Notes: generated by a model not told the origin, from the sequence alone. DNA of 64,000 nucleotides from SZUA-430 sp040080835 (GCA_040080835.1 JBEBHP010000008.1:142411-206410), one strand, 5' to 3'; counted from the first letter of the stretch, positions 42,355 to 51,621 are shown. A program made the numbers and translations.

Positions 42355-45291
42355 TTACACACCAAACCGCTTGACAGCACTGCCACCATTTCGAAGTTCA
42401 AAAATATCTTGCAGTCGCAATCTCCAACCGCAGGTCACCAATACTCGTTCGGCATGTTCGAGTTTAGATGCACGCTCAGTTCCGTCAGCAAATTCCGCTG
42501 CCAATAGCTTCGCCTCTTGAGCATGTTGGACATGGTGCGAACTGGACAGTCGATCAGACAAGCTCTTAGCTCTTTCAAGCCACTGCCGAGACAAGTCATC
42601 TGAAGCAATCTTGAGCCTCAATTGCTCCATTTCGAGTTCCGCCTTTGCAACATAAGTGCACTGGCTTTTCCAAACGTACTCGTGACGAAGTGTATTCTCA
42701 AGTTCGTGTCTTGCCCGTTCCAAGTCGCCCGACACACGAATTATCGCACTGCGCATCACAAGCAAGGGCACAATATCTGTGGATGCGGGTCGTCCAGATC
42801 TTATATAGCCCTCTTCCTCAGCGATGTTCTGTTCAATTAGCAGCCTGGCTTTTTCAATTCTATCCGCTGCATTGGTCCGACCAAGGATCAACGCCTGCGA
42901 GTAACGTCGAGCAGCTTCACCGTTAATTGTTCGCCCGTACAGTCCTTGAATTCTTTCAGACATCTCGTCGAAAGTTTGAATGGACTCCTCGATCCTCCCA
43001 CTGCAAAGCAGAATGTGCGCGTATCTGCTCTTTAGCTTTATTGCTATTCGTTCGGCCGCTGCAGCGGGCGTTCTCAACTGCCTTTGTTCGCTAGGTGTTG
43101 CAAGTAAGAGTATTCTCGTTGCTAAATCAAGATGCTGTTCCAGCCCGCCCACCACCATGTGCGCCGGCCGCCCCTTCCGAGTGTCAAGCGTGGCATTTAC
43201 GATGGCTGCGTCACATTGCATTCGCCAAAGTTCTTTCGTTCGATTGCTGCTTTCAGCGCTAGCTGCATTTTCGTGGCCTCCAGTTTCTCCTCGAAAAAGA
43301 GTCGCAGCTTTTACAGTTGCGTCTGATGCTGACGCCAGCTTTCCAGCGTGCATCCAACAATAGCCGATTTCCTTCAGAATGCCCGCCGCTTCTAAACGAT
43401 GCATTTGGTTTGCTTTGGGATCGTAGTCTGCAATGAAAGATTCTAGAATCCTTGCTTTGGTCTCGTATTGTCCGAATATTTTTGTGACGGGATGACCACC
43501 GCTCATTAAGAAGGGATTGATAACTTTGAGCCTGCAGAATGTAAGAATGTCTTTGTCAGTCGCGGCGCCAAAGGTATGTATTCGCTGCTCTAAGCTATTC
43601 GTTATCTGTCCCCAATGTTTGCGTCGATGGCGATCCGGGGGTAACAGCCTGTAGATTGCCATCATGTGATATACGAAGGACTCTATGGCGAGGATGCTCG
43701 GCTTATTTAGATCGCCACCGTGTGAAAATATTCCCCAATTTAGCTGAGCGCATTTCCAATGGATCCATTCTAGTTCTTCACGCGATGTGAATTGATCGTA
43801 TTCATTTGCGCCGATGAACTGTTGGATTTCGGAGCGTAAGATTCCTCGAACCATGCTGTTGATATCGATTTGATCACCGAAATCCAGAATAAATGGACTA
43901 ACACCTTGTATCGCCTCTTCGACGGACATTCGAGTCAACCTGCGAATGCGCCTTTCTGCGAGCAATTCCTCCAAATGCGATTTTGGAATTGGTCCAGGCA
44001 TGATTGCGAGCAAACGTAATAGCGCGTGTGGATGTGATTCTTCATCAACGAGGCGAGCTCGGAGATCACTCAAATGACTTCTAAAAAAAATTGCAAAGCT
44101 ATCTGCAGGCCCAATTCTTTGGGAAATGATCTCAAGATACCGCTCACGATCAACTGGCTTCATTTTGCGCAGATCTTCCGCGGCAACACACAAGGTCACA
44201 GGCAATCCTTGCAAGCTACGGGAAATTTGCTTAAGGCGATCCCGCTCAAAATCTGTAACCCCCAAGTTCTCCAGAAATTCACACCCTTCATCTTCAGTTA
44301 GAGGCAGCAACGAGTAGTGCTGAAATTCAACATCGAGATCCAGTCGCTCGACAAATACAGTGGAATCTATAGGCTGTTGTCGATCAACCTCTACGCCAAG
44401 AATTATGGCAGTGCACTGAGTGCCGTTTGCCAGTCGTGCGATGTATTCGGCCAGTTCCTTGGGATAGATCTGAGGCGATTTGCGCCCGCGCGAAGCCGAT
44501 GTCGGGCTCCAGCTCTCCAACCGCAAGTTATCAAGCACCACAAGATTGCTACTGTTGCGATTTAAGCCATCAAGCAAACTTCCTGAGCCGTCATCCGTCG
44601 GGACACCTGAAAATTGGGTTGACACAGCGACACCAATTTCATCCAAAGACAGATCGCTACAATCGACACATATCGCGTTCTGCTCAAATAAGTCCTTACC
44701 GAATGCGTCCCACGATTTTGCAATTACGTATGACGTGCCTACACCAGGGTATCCATCAATGATTATGAGTGCGGACTTCTTTTTGTGATCGTTCGTCAAT
44801 GTGCTTTGCAGACTACCAATAAGTTGGCTACGGCTTTCTGGTATTACATCGGTAGGCAAGACCCTCCGAAATCCAACGGCGTGAGTACTCGCCGGGCGAT
44901 GATTCGGCTGAGCCCGCGCAGCATGAAACTTGGCACTAAGATCGTTCAAGGAACTGAAATCTCGTGCCAGAAAATCGGAAGGTAAGTCAAAGGCCAACGA
45001 TAGAACCAGCAAATCGACACTATTCAGGTTCTTTTGGTTGATCTCAATTCGTCGAATCTTGTGCCTGGGTTGGTCGTGTTGCACATTCCCAAATGATAAG
45101 GCGCCGCGTCGATTGGCCAACTTCTTCTCCACGGCATGGCATCGCCAATATAAATCCGTTTGTGTCAGGGGCAATCCACTTTGATTCAGATGAAGTTCGA
45201 CCCGAATGTGCCTAACAGCTTCGCCTGCCGTAATTGGTTTCGCTTCCATAGCTTGATTTCGATTTGGCACTTTTGCGAGATTTTGCGCCAT
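42355..45291 (-). CDS. STAND-type NTPase with N-terminal HTH and helical repeats
   Basis: A 978-aa protein from ATG 45291; ATG 45249 is an alternative and neither has a strong Shine-Dalgarno. The N-terminus is XRE-like (LTQTDLYWRCHAVEKKLANR then HKIRRIEINQKNLNSVDLL). The nucleotide-binding domain has IIDGYPGVGTSYVIAKS at about residues 178-194, where the usual GK[ST] lysine is replaced by Thr (GVGTS), a Walker B-like NLVVLDNL, and a winged-helix-like region around LLRLLAIMPGPIPKSHL. The C-terminal 450 residues are helical TPR-like repeats, probably the sensor. No catalytic effector domain is visible. It may be a regulator or a STAND defence sensor. Confidence 0.78.
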   Translation of the reverse strand: MAQNLAKVPNRNQAMEAKPITAGEAVRHIRVELHLNQSGLPLTQTDLYWRCHAVEKKLANRRGALSFGNVQHDQPRHKIRRIEINQKNLNSVDLLVLSLAFDLPSDFLARDFSSLNDLSAKFHAARAQPNHRPASTHAVGFRRVLPTDVIPESRSQLIGSLQSTLTNDHKKKSALIIIDGYPGVGTSYVIAKSWDAFGKDLFEQNAICVDCSDLSLDEIGVAVSTQFSGVPTDDGSGSLLDGLNRNSSNLVVLDNLRLESWSPTSASRGRKSPQIYPKELAEYIARLANGTQCTAIILGVEVDRQQPIDSTVFVERLDLDVEFQHYSLLPLTEDEGCEFLENLGVTDFERDRLKQISRSLQGLPVTLCVAAEDLRKMKPVDRERYLEIISQRIGPADSFAIFFRSHLSDLRARLVDEESHPHALLRLLAIMPGPIPKSHLEELLAERRIRRLTRMSVEEAIQGVSPFILDFGDQIDINSMVRGILRSEIQQFIGANEYDQFTSREELEWIHWKCAQLNWGIFSHGGDLNKPSILAIESFVYHMMAIYRLLPPDRHRRKHWGQITNSLEQRIHTFGAATDKDILTFCRLKVINPFLMSGGHPVTKIFGQYETKARILESFIADYDPKANQMHRLEAAGILKEIGYCWMHAGKLASASDATVKAATLFRGETGGHENAASAESSNRTKELWRMQCDAAIVNATLDTRKGRPAHMVVGGLEQHLDLATRILLLATPSEQRQLRTPAAAAERIAIKLKSRYAHILLCSGRIEESIQTFDEMSERIQGLYGRTINGEAARRYSQALILGRTNAADRIEKARLLIEQNIAEEEGYIRSGRPASTDIVPLLVMRSAIIRVSGDLERARHELENTLRHEYVWKSQCTYVAKAELEMEQLRLKIASDDLSRQWLERAKSLSDRLSSSHHVQHAQEAKLLAAEFADGTERASKLEHAERVLVTCGWRLRLQDIFELRNGGSAVKRFGV

Positions 45292-45561
45292 CCAGCTAAG
45301 CACAACGTAGGCGAGAAAGGCAAGCGCCCCGCACCTACCCGGATGTGTACATCGCGGTGTGTACTTGAGCTGATCCATGTGTTGAACGACCACAATTGGG
45401 GCACACGCGATGTGCACTCCTTCGATCAAATATGATGTACCCGCGCACAATATTGCTCAAAATCTGAACGTCAACTCAGCGTCCTCGAAAATGCAATTCG
45501 TGCAACATACCCATGCACACCAAGCGTTCACTTGGCAGGCATTGATAGAGGAGTAAACAGC

Positions 45562-46002
45562 ATGAGATTTTCGCTGATGTCCGTCGCGGCGCTGTGCGTT
45601 GCGGTCCAGGCTTTCACCCTTCTCACGGTACCTCAATTTTGGTTGGACCTGTTTGGACGTGGTGACGGTACCTACGCCACGGTTGTAACCGTTTTGCTCT
45701 TTCTGCTGTCGGTTCTTGTAGAGGTTCTCTTGTTAGCATTGTGGCTGAATTCGGCATGGCACGAGTTTACAAACGATGTGCATCAAGAGGAAAACGACGA
45801 GCGCGCCGCCGAAATCGCACAAACGTCCAAGGTGCCTGAAATACGTGGATACGCGATTGGAAAGCAAATTAGCGCGAGCCGAGATCGAATGGAAATTTCA
45901 TCACGCGCAATAGTTCGATCAGTGATTCCTATGCTATTTGTTGCAGCAATCTTTTCTGGTATCGCGCTCTGGCTTGCTGCAATTGCGCTAGGTGGAAGCT
46001 GA
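45562..46002 (+). CDS. Membrane protein of a small-peptide cluster
   Basis: A 146-aa protein from ATG 45562 behind GAGGAG. Three transmembrane segments: residues about 4-24, 38-62 (VVTVLLFLLSVLVEVLLLAL) and 121-143 (VIPMLFVAAIFSGIALWLAA). A charged cytoplasmic segment with HQEENDERAAEIAQ and ASRDRME lies between. The next gene starts 10 bp after its stop. Function unknown. Confidence 0.7.
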   Translation: MRFSLMSVAALCVAVQAFTLLTVPQFWLDLFGRGDGTYATVVTVLLFLLSVLVEVLLLALWLNSAWHEFTNDVHQEENDERAAEIAQTSKVPEIRGYAIGKQISASRDRMEISSRAIVRSVIPMLFVAAIFSGIALWLAAIALGGS

Positions 46003-46012
46003 GGAGGTCAGC

Positions 46013-46138
46013 ATGTTTGGCATGAAATCCATCGGTCTGGTTTCCGTTGGTCTGGTTGCGCCTAATTTTGGAATCATTGCGGCGTCAATTGCTGCCACCA
46101 CATTGGCGCTTTGTTGCGACTTGAACTGCATAAGCTAA
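46013..46138 (+). CDS. 41-aa membrane peptide, truncated paralogue
   Basis: A 41-codon gene from ATG 46013 with ideal GAGGAGGTCAG upstream, the Shine-Dalgarno overlapping the previous stop. MFGMKSIGLVSVGLVAPNFG then IIAASIAATTLALC forms one hydrophobic helix. It is nearly identical to the start of the next gene (MLGLKSISLVFVGLVALNFG), including the ribosome-binding site, and diverges after IAA, giving an early stop. So it is a tandem duplicate, shorter than its sister. Confidence 0.65.
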   Translation: MFGMKSIGLVSVGLVAPNFGIIAASIAATTLALCCDLNCIS

Positions 46139-46161
46139 CCGTCACAGCTAAGGAGGTCAAA

Positions 46162-46377
46162 ATGTTAGGCTTGAAATCCATCAGTCTAGTTTTCGTTGGT
46201 CTGGTTGCGCTCAATTTTGGAATAATCGCGGCGTCAATTGCTGCTGTCGCATTGGTGATCTTGTTTGAAGCAATTGATTTTGGATCCGGCGATGAACACA
46301 AGCGCAGAGCGGCACGGGCTGAGCAAATTGAGCAGCTGGTGCACGAATCCAGTCGCCAAATCAGTAGATCGTCGTAG
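46162..46377 (+). CDS. 71-aa membrane peptide
   Basis: A 71-aa protein from ATG 46162 with AAGGAGGTCA upstream. A single long hydrophobic segment (SLVFVGLVALNFGIIAASIA, then AVALVILFEAI) is followed by a charged amphipathic tail rich in Glu, Arg and Ser (HKRRAARAEQIEQLVHESSR). The build resembles a small membrane-active or holin-like peptide. Its paralogue lies 24 bp upstream. Confidence 0.7.
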   Translation: MLGLKSISLVFVGLVALNFGIIAASIAAVALVILFEAIDFGSGDEHKRRAARAEQIEQLVHESSRQISRSS

Positions 46378-46468
46378 TTCAATGAAGCGGTGGGCTTATG
46401 CTGATCACCTTAGCGAATAGCCAAAAGTGGTCGAATTGACGGAAAGCATCCCCAGAGAGGTTTTTGTG

Positions 46469-47008
46469 ATGCCCTACTCGATTGAATTCAAGCGAGAATC
46501 GTTCGCGGCACAGGGACAGTTTGATCGCACCCTCTCTTGGCTCGGCGGTCACGCATTAGTCGGAATTCATCTTGGAAGCCCGGAGGGGGGCGATCAAACC
46601 AAAAACTCTTTGGTTGTTGTTCTCCAACTACCTGCTGGGGAGTCGCAAGCGCGAAAGTCGGCACGGATTTGGATTAGGGAACTAGCAGTCAAGTGTTTGA
46701 ACAACCGCTTTGATTCCGCATCTAGTATTTGCAAAAGACTGGGTATTGAAGTGCCCAAACTGAGACTTCGCAGCATGAAGCGGCAATGGTCGGCAAACTT
46801 CACTAGGAGCCAAACCGTCTGCCTCAACGTTAAACTCGTTGAGCTGCCCCGGACATGCATCGACTACATTATAACCAGAGAGTTGTGTCGGATAGCAGCT
46901 TCGGTGTTGGATGAATGCCACCTCTCCCTGCTCAGTGAGTGCTACCCAAATTGGAAAGCGGAACATTTGGTTGTGGAGCGGATAGCGCCCCAAATTAGGA
47001 TTAACTAA
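46469..47008 (+). CDS. YgjP-like (DUF45) protein with lost metal ligands
   Basis: A 179-aa protein from ATG 46469 (AGAGAGG nine nt upstream). The C-terminal part follows the YgjP/SprT-like metallopeptidase pattern: SMKRQWSANFTRSQTVCLNV, then CIDYIITRELCRIA and ECYPNWKAEH. The usual HExxH is RELCR here (R137, E138, R141), so the two zinc-binding histidines are gone, while a downstream His (H151) in ECHLSLL is kept. It is therefore probably catalytically dead and perhaps a binding protein. The N-terminal half is a beta-rich region typical of the family. Confidence 0.65.
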   Translation: MPYSIEFKRESFAAQGQFDRTLSWLGGHALVGIHLGSPEGGDQTKNSLVVVLQLPAGESQARKSARIWIRELAVKCLNNRFDSASSICKRLGIEVPKLRLRSMKRQWSANFTRSQTVCLNVKLVELPRTCIDYIITRELCRIAASVLDECHLSLLSECYPNWKAEHLVVERIAPQIRIN

Positions 47009-47143
47009 GCGGCCCTTACTCGGCGCTCTGCCGGACTCCAATTCCTTTTGGGGAGATTCACAGGGGCGGGTCACTTCGCCTCCACCTTCTCCATAGAATA
47101 TCGCCCGAAACGTGTTCCGGCAGTTCCGAAATCAGCATCGAAG

Positions 47144-47443
47144 TCATTTGCTCCCATCCAGGTCTCTTTTGATGCCCCATGTAACAGCGATTGCCGACGA
47201 CCTGGCTTCAATCATCTTTCGGGATCGATGCCCGTGCATCCAGCGCATAGCGGCCAGCTTTTGACACCCTTCGACTGACGGCCCGGAAGAACGGCCGCCA
47301 TGCATCCTACAGCGTGTTTTGCCCTTGATCGCGGGACCGCGGCAAGGAGCCCCCCCATTGCGTCTGCAACGCGCGCCGCAGCGGGGTGCCGAATGCGCCA
47401 TTTCCAAAGCTTTCAGGACTTGCGCATGGGGTTCTCCGCTCAT
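47144..47443 (-). CDS. HGG-motif phage/ICE-associated protein
   Basis: A 99-aa protein from ATG 47443, overlapping the stop of the upstream gene (ATGA). It contains CGARCRRNGGAPCRGPAIKG, then RCRMHGGRSSGP, the short HGG signature found in many phage- and ICE-borne small proteins. The cysteines and histidine suggest zinc binding. Function unknown; this pairing with the next gene upstream is common in alphaproteobacterial islands. Confidence 0.75.
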   Translation of the reverse strand: MSGEPHAQVLKALEMAHSAPRCGARCRRNGGAPCRGPAIKGKTRCRMHGGRSSGPSVEGCQKLAAMRWMHGHRSRKMIEARSSAIAVTWGIKRDLDGSK

Positions 47444-48141
47444 TCCTGCCGTTCTTTCGTGATGTTGACGACCTGAACAGAGGTCTTGGTGGACGGTCTG
47501 GGTCTCCGAGCCGCTCTGGCGGCCTGTAGGCGCTCCAAGACCAGGGCGGCTCCACCAACTGCCGCCATCAGTCTTGAGGCTGTATTGGCGCATCTGGAAG
47601 CCTCTACGGAGTAAATTGGGTCGCGCGCGGTATCGTACCTTTGAAGCTCGGCATGGGCTGTCCCCATGAAACGCATCGCCAGGCTGTGGGCTGTGGCGAT
47701 CTGGTGGGACAGGCTCTGCTCCAACGAACCATTGGCTCCCACGGATTGGGCTAGATCCACTCCTAGGGCAGTCGTATCCGATTTGCCCAGAACTTCCATG
47801 CGATCACGTGAGGCCACAGCCTGCAGGACCGTCGGCGGCGCTGTGAGCGCGTCATACAGGCCGGGCGCTTCGAACTTCATCTCATCTTCAAGTGCCACAA
47901 CCTCACCGCCATTGGCAGTCTGCGCCTGTAGCGCCTGACCTAGGCTCGCTTCTGCGATGCTGCTCAACTTGGCAAACTGCTCAACGCTTTCGTGTGTTGG
48001 TCGGCGGTCGGCAGTCTTCAAGACTTCACCGTAGAGTTTGGCTGTCTCGGCAGCGGCGAGGCCATCGCGCACGGATCGTCGCAGCGTGCACAAATCCATC
48101 GACGCTTCCTGTTGGTTTCCGCTCGTTGTGTTTTCTGGCAT
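47440..48141 (-). CDS. Conserved phage/ICE-associated protein
   Basis: A 233-aa protein from ATG 48141 (MPENTTSGNQQ). Its C-terminal half contains HQIATAHSLAMRFMGTAHAE and a long helix ending in a basic segment LERLQAARAARRPRP then VQVVNITKERQ, the arrangement typical of a widespread uncharacterised protein that accompanies HGG-motif genes. Its stop overlaps the HGG gene start by four bases, so they are translationally coupled. Confidence 0.7.
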   Translation of the reverse strand: MPENTTSGNQQEASMDLCTLRRSVRDGLAAAETAKLYGEVLKTADRRPTHESVEQFAKLSSIAEASLGQALQAQTANGGEVVALEDEMKFEAPGLYDALTAPPTVLQAVASRDRMEVLGKSDTTALGVDLAQSVGANGSLEQSLSHQIATAHSLAMRFMGTAHAELQRYDTARDPIYSVEASRCANTASRLMAAVGGAALVLERLQAARAARRPRPSTKTSVQVVNITKERQE

Positions 48142-48646
48142 GTAGCATCGTACCACGAATGCGCTCGCCGACGCGATGAACGATCAAATAGAGAACTGTA
48201 ATCTGGCGTCTATCTTCCGTGCCGTGCCGTGCCCTGCGTTCCATCGCACCGTTCCTGCGGCAGGAACGCAAGAAATTCACACAATGTGTTGGTTTATCAT
48301 CCGTACCCACCCGTTCCCCCTCAACTCCAGAAAAGGGGAATGAATGAGGAATACAGTGCAGGAGATACATCAGCACAAGCACCCCGATCATTTGGGCAGG
48401 GGTGGAACGGCAGGAACGGAGGAACGCTTGCGCTGCGCAGTCAAGCACAAGACACGCAAGATGTTTGGTCGTCAGTCGCGTTTGGCAAGGCAACCTTTGC
48501 ACTATGGCCGCAGGCAGTGTGGGTGGCGCTCAATGATTTATTGCAAGCGCTTAGCGAGCACTATCCGGCGCCGATCAGGCCTGACATTCTAGGTTTCATT
48601 TTGAACTCTTCATGGCCAGTGTCGAAGCCAAGCACATTAGATCTTC
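48142..48646. other. Intergenic region holding a candidate origin
   Basis: A 500-bp stretch downstream of the VapE-type gene. Several overlapping open frames exist on both strands without homology. The main structure is the repeated GGAACG/CGTTCC hexamer listed separately. Confidence 0.45.
48237..48426. repeat. Repeated GGAACG hexamers, possible replication origin
   Basis: Seven copies of GGAACG or its complement occur within 190 bp (48237, 48250, 48263, 48312, 48404, 48413, 48421). Two of them form a perfect 19-bp palindrome, CGTTCCTGCGGCAGGAACG (48250-48268). The last three are direct repeats. The cluster lies just past the primase-helicase gene, where an iteron origin would be expected. 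Confidence 0.45.
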
Positions 48647-50959
48647 TCAAAACTCCTCACTCTTGTGAGTGGCGCACCATGGTTCGTCGATACCAGTCCG
48701 ATGAACCAAAATTCGATTCTCGCGCTCGGCCTTAGACCCGCGTGCAAAGCACCATTCTGGCCCCTTGTTGCCAAACCTAAGCTTTATCCGTTCCCACCCT
48801 TCTTGGCGCATGGCTTGCCCGAGCCGCGTATTTTGTAATTGCGTTCGTTGTCCTGGGGACAACGAGAACATCTTCCAAACTTCCTCCATCTGAATCTTGC
48901 CCGTGATATCGCCCAAACCAGTCCGCACTGTAACGACATAGGGGTCTTCGACAATGCGCTCCTCCTGCTCGAGGGTCGCGTCCCCATACAATGATTTGTC
49001 CAGCCTGATACTTTCGCCTTGTTCTTCACGAAGTGCCGCTTCCGCCCAGAGCTGGTCCCTGTCGCGCTTCAGGGCTTCAAGATCAAATTTCACGACACGC
49101 ACTGGCCAGAAGCGACGGTTTCCAGAAGCGTCCCGCAAGTACTCTGATTTGTTTGAAGTGCCAATCAAGATGCTTTGTCGGGCCGCTTCGGTGACAAGGC
49201 GATGATACGACATGCGCGCCCGATCTCTACTCCTCGACAGAAATGCCTTCACATGCTCGACGTCACTATTTCCCAATCCGGAAAGTTCAGCCGCTTCGAG
49301 CAACCACTTGCCGCTGAGAGATTCGATAGTGCGCTTGCTGTCGGCGTTAAATGGAACGTCATCAGAAAACCAAGACTCATCAACAGCGAGGATTTTCAAT
49401 GCCCCTGACTTGTCTGTTCCTTGCTTACTTTCCAAGACGAGCATTTCATCAAACTTGCACCCCGGCGACCGAACACGACGGACTGCCGCGATCAACACGA
49501 TTGCTCCAACGGACTTATTGAAGCTCGTAGGTTCCGCACCCGCGTAGTGGCTTAGCCAGTTGTCTAATCTTGGAACTCCATCCCAGCTTAGACAATCGAG
49601 GTATCTTCGCACAGGATGGAACGGCGAACGTCGGGCAAGATCGCAAACTACTCTCACAAAAAAGTCGTAGGTGGCTCTGAACTTGAACCGTTCGTCCACG
49701 ATAAGCCAGATGCGATCAATCACTGCGTCATCCAGTAGTGGTCCTGCCCCGTCGAGCCCTTCGATTAGCAAGCGATCCTGAAATGTGTCATGAGACAATC
49801 GGATGCCCTGACGGCGGAGGGCTACACGAATGTTTTGCTGACTATTAGGCAGGATGTTTGAGCGCTTGTCAGTGGCGAACGTTTCCGACTCTGCCACAAC
49901 CGCATCGTGTGCCTTCGCGATCTGGCGTTCCGCGTAGCGTTGAGACCCTCCGCTCTTATCAAGTACGCTCTCACTGACCGCGTTGGTCGGGTCCATGATG
50001 ATGCCCAAAATGAGGTCGTCAGGAACTTTATGGCGAATGAGATTGCATAGCGCATCGAACAACCATGCCGATCTTGAGTTGTCGCCCTGCTTCGGTTCGT
50101 CAACCAGGCGCCCATGCAAGATAATTTTCTTCAGCCGATCAGGTAGTTTCAGAGCGTCTAGATCTACACGAGCACCTGAACTGTAGCTGTCATAATTTTT
50201 CTTTTTGCCACCAGATGACGTGTTTTGCTCGGCCCGCTGAAAGTCCGAAATCGGGTGCAAATCATCGTTGCAATCTACCAAGCGGGCAAGAACTGGCACA
50301 CGACCCTTCTTGCGCTTTTTGGCGTCGGGAAGATTGATCGTGCCTGGCAACCGCATGATGCGATCAAGGTTATGGCATTTGTCTCCACCCAAGCGCCCCG
50401 CCAACCACTTATTGTAGCCCGTGGCTGCTTCTGCATTTCCTGGGTTGTCATCTACAATGATCGGTTCCTGGAGCTTCCAAAAAGCCTGATATCCACCGCC
50501 GGATTTGATCATAGCTGAGGGCTTAGGAACATCGCTCGGCAGCCCTTCGGTCAATAGCGCTAGAATTCGCGCCTGCTCCGACGCAAGATTCTCCCCGGTC
50601 TTGGGATCGATATCTACATGTAGGTGCGTGACACGGGTGACATCCATTGCTGACGCCTTGGGACCCCGAATTCCGGCGCGCACTTCATTTACATGGAAGT
50701 ACAAGTTCGCCTTGCCGTTTCTTTGCTCGATCCACTGACGCATTTCAGTGGTTTCGTTGGAAGCGAATGATCGACCCTCCAGCTTCCTACTGACTGGACA
50801 AATTGTCGTTAGCACCCAAAGCCCCACCGGACTAAGCCAACGAAGAAACCTAATGGCTTCGTCCACGTCGCCACTGACGGCATCAACACCTTCCGCCGTT
50901 GAACCGTCAGGCTCCTGAAACGACTGACCATCGTCGATTGGTGGATCCGTGCGGGACAT
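48647..50959 (-). CDS. Primase-VapE (VirE) type replication protein
   Basis: A 770-aa protein from ATG 50959, coupled to the preceding gene by TGATG. The N-terminus (about 30-280) is RepB-type primase-like: THLHVDIDPKTGENL (catalytic acidic hxDxD), SGGGYQAFWKL and DRIMRLPGTINLP. The C-terminus is a VapE helicase-like P-loop domain with VLESKQGTDKSGALKIL (about 505-520), EAAELSGL and IGTSNKSEYLRDASGNRRFW, the VapE arginine-finger segment. It presumably primes and unwinds the excised circular element. Common in phage satellites and integrative islands. Confidence 0.88.
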   Translation of the reverse strand: MSRTDPPIDDGQSFQEPDGSTAEGVDAVSGDVDEAIRFLRWLSPVGLWVLTTICPVSRKLEGRSFASNETTEMRQWIEQRNGKANLYFHVNEVRAGIRGPKASAMDVTRVTHLHVDIDPKTGENLASEQARILALLTEGLPSDVPKPSAMIKSGGGYQAFWKLQEPIIVDDNPGNAEAATGYNKWLAGRLGGDKCHNLDRIMRLPGTINLPDAKKRKKGRVPVLARLVDCNDDLHPISDFQRAEQNTSSGGKKKNYDSYSSGARVDLDALKLPDRLKKIILHGRLVDEPKQGDNSRSAWLFDALCNLIRHKVPDDLILGIIMDPTNAVSESVLDKSGGSQRYAERQIAKAHDAVVAESETFATDKRSNILPNSQQNIRVALRRQGIRLSHDTFQDRLLIEGLDGAGPLLDDAVIDRIWLIVDERFKFRATYDFFVRVVCDLARRSPFHPVRRYLDCLSWDGVPRLDNWLSHYAGAEPTSFNKSVGAIVLIAAVRRVRSPGCKFDEMLVLESKQGTDKSGALKILAVDESWFSDDVPFNADSKRTIESLSGKWLLEAAELSGLGNSDVEHVKAFLSRSRDRARMSYHRLVTEAARQSILIGTSNKSEYLRDASGNRRFWPVRVVKFDLEALKRDRDQLWAEAALREEQGESIRLDKSLYGDATLEQEERIVEDPYVVTVRTGLGDITGKIQMEEVWKMFSLSPGQRTQLQNTRLGQAMRQEGWERIKLRFGNKGPEWCFARGSKAERENRILVHRTGIDEPWCATHKSEEF

Positions 50960-51303
50960 CAAATAATTTCCCGCTTCCATAGTGTCCGCTTGTCATGGCT
51001 GGCATCATCGACAGCCCAACGGTCGCCGTACGGCGATACAGGGAAAACTATCATCGCAGCGCCTTCGAAACGCTCCCCGTTCGAGGTACAGGTCTTCTCG
51101 AAACGCCCCTCCACCATCACCCGCATGACTTGCATTTGCTTCGGCACGGATAGGGGGTCGGAAAATCGGCGTTCCGTGCCGTCTGGAGAAACGTGCAATA
51201 AATACTCGCTGGATTCTAACGGTCCGTGCTTTCGATCCAGCCATGTGCTGGACAAGGTCATTCGACGCTCGAGACGTACGCGCTTGTCGGTGGTGCGTGT
51301 CAT
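50959..51303 (-). CDS. Hypothetical protein of the replication operon
   Basis: A 114-aa protein whose ATG 51303 overlaps the stop of the xis-like gene and whose stop overlaps the VapE start. The basic N-terminus is followed by a beta-rich core (SEYLLHVSPDGTERRF, MVEGRFEKTCTSNGERFEGA). No family recognised. Overlaps on both sides mean it is cotranslated with the replication gene, so an accessory role in replication or copy control is likely. Confidence 0.68.
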   Translation of the reverse strand: MTRTTDKRVRLERRMTLSSTWLDRKHGPLESSEYLLHVSPDGTERRFSDPLSVPKQMQVMRVMVEGRFEKTCTSNGERFEGAAMIVFPVSPYGDRWAVDDASHDKRTLWKREII

Positions 51304-51509
51304 TTCGCACTCCCCAACATAGGAAGGGCGCGAAGGAATGACTCAAAATCCGAATTCAACACCCGGGTAGAACTGCCAATCTTTCGAGCCTTGAGCCGCT
51401 TCTCACGAATTAACTTATAGACTTGGCTACGACACAATTTTGATGCCCGACACACCTCGTCAATCGTTAGACATTGGTTTGTGTCGTTGATGGCTGCCTT
51501 CGCGATCAT
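51300..51509 (-). CDS. AlpA/excisionase-family HTH protein
   Basis: A 69-aa protein from ATG 51509 with GGAGGTAGC upstream. LTIDEVCRASKLCRSQVYKL then IREKRLKARKIGSSTRVLNSDFESFLRAL is the winged-HTH of the AlpA/Xis class. It is the first gene of the replication operon, 112 bp from the next gene upstream. It may control excision or activate the operon. It is distinct from the HTH gene at the left end. Confidence 0.85.
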   Translation of the reverse strand: MIAKAAINDTNQCLTIDEVCRASKLCRSQVYKLIREKRLKARKIGSSTRVLNSDFESFLRALPMLGSAK

Positions 51510-51621
51510 GCTACCTCCAGAAATCTCCGCATCGAGTAAATGCTCGTGCAGACCTGGGCACTGATAATCGCGGGGGTGTACGGCTGTAAAAGGAGCGAAC
51601 CTCGGCTAACTCAACAGGGGT

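Noticed and set aside
48229..48735. Plus-strand frame of 168 codons
   Set aside because: It overlaps the repeat cluster and the VapE 3' end and has no homology or ribosome-binding site.
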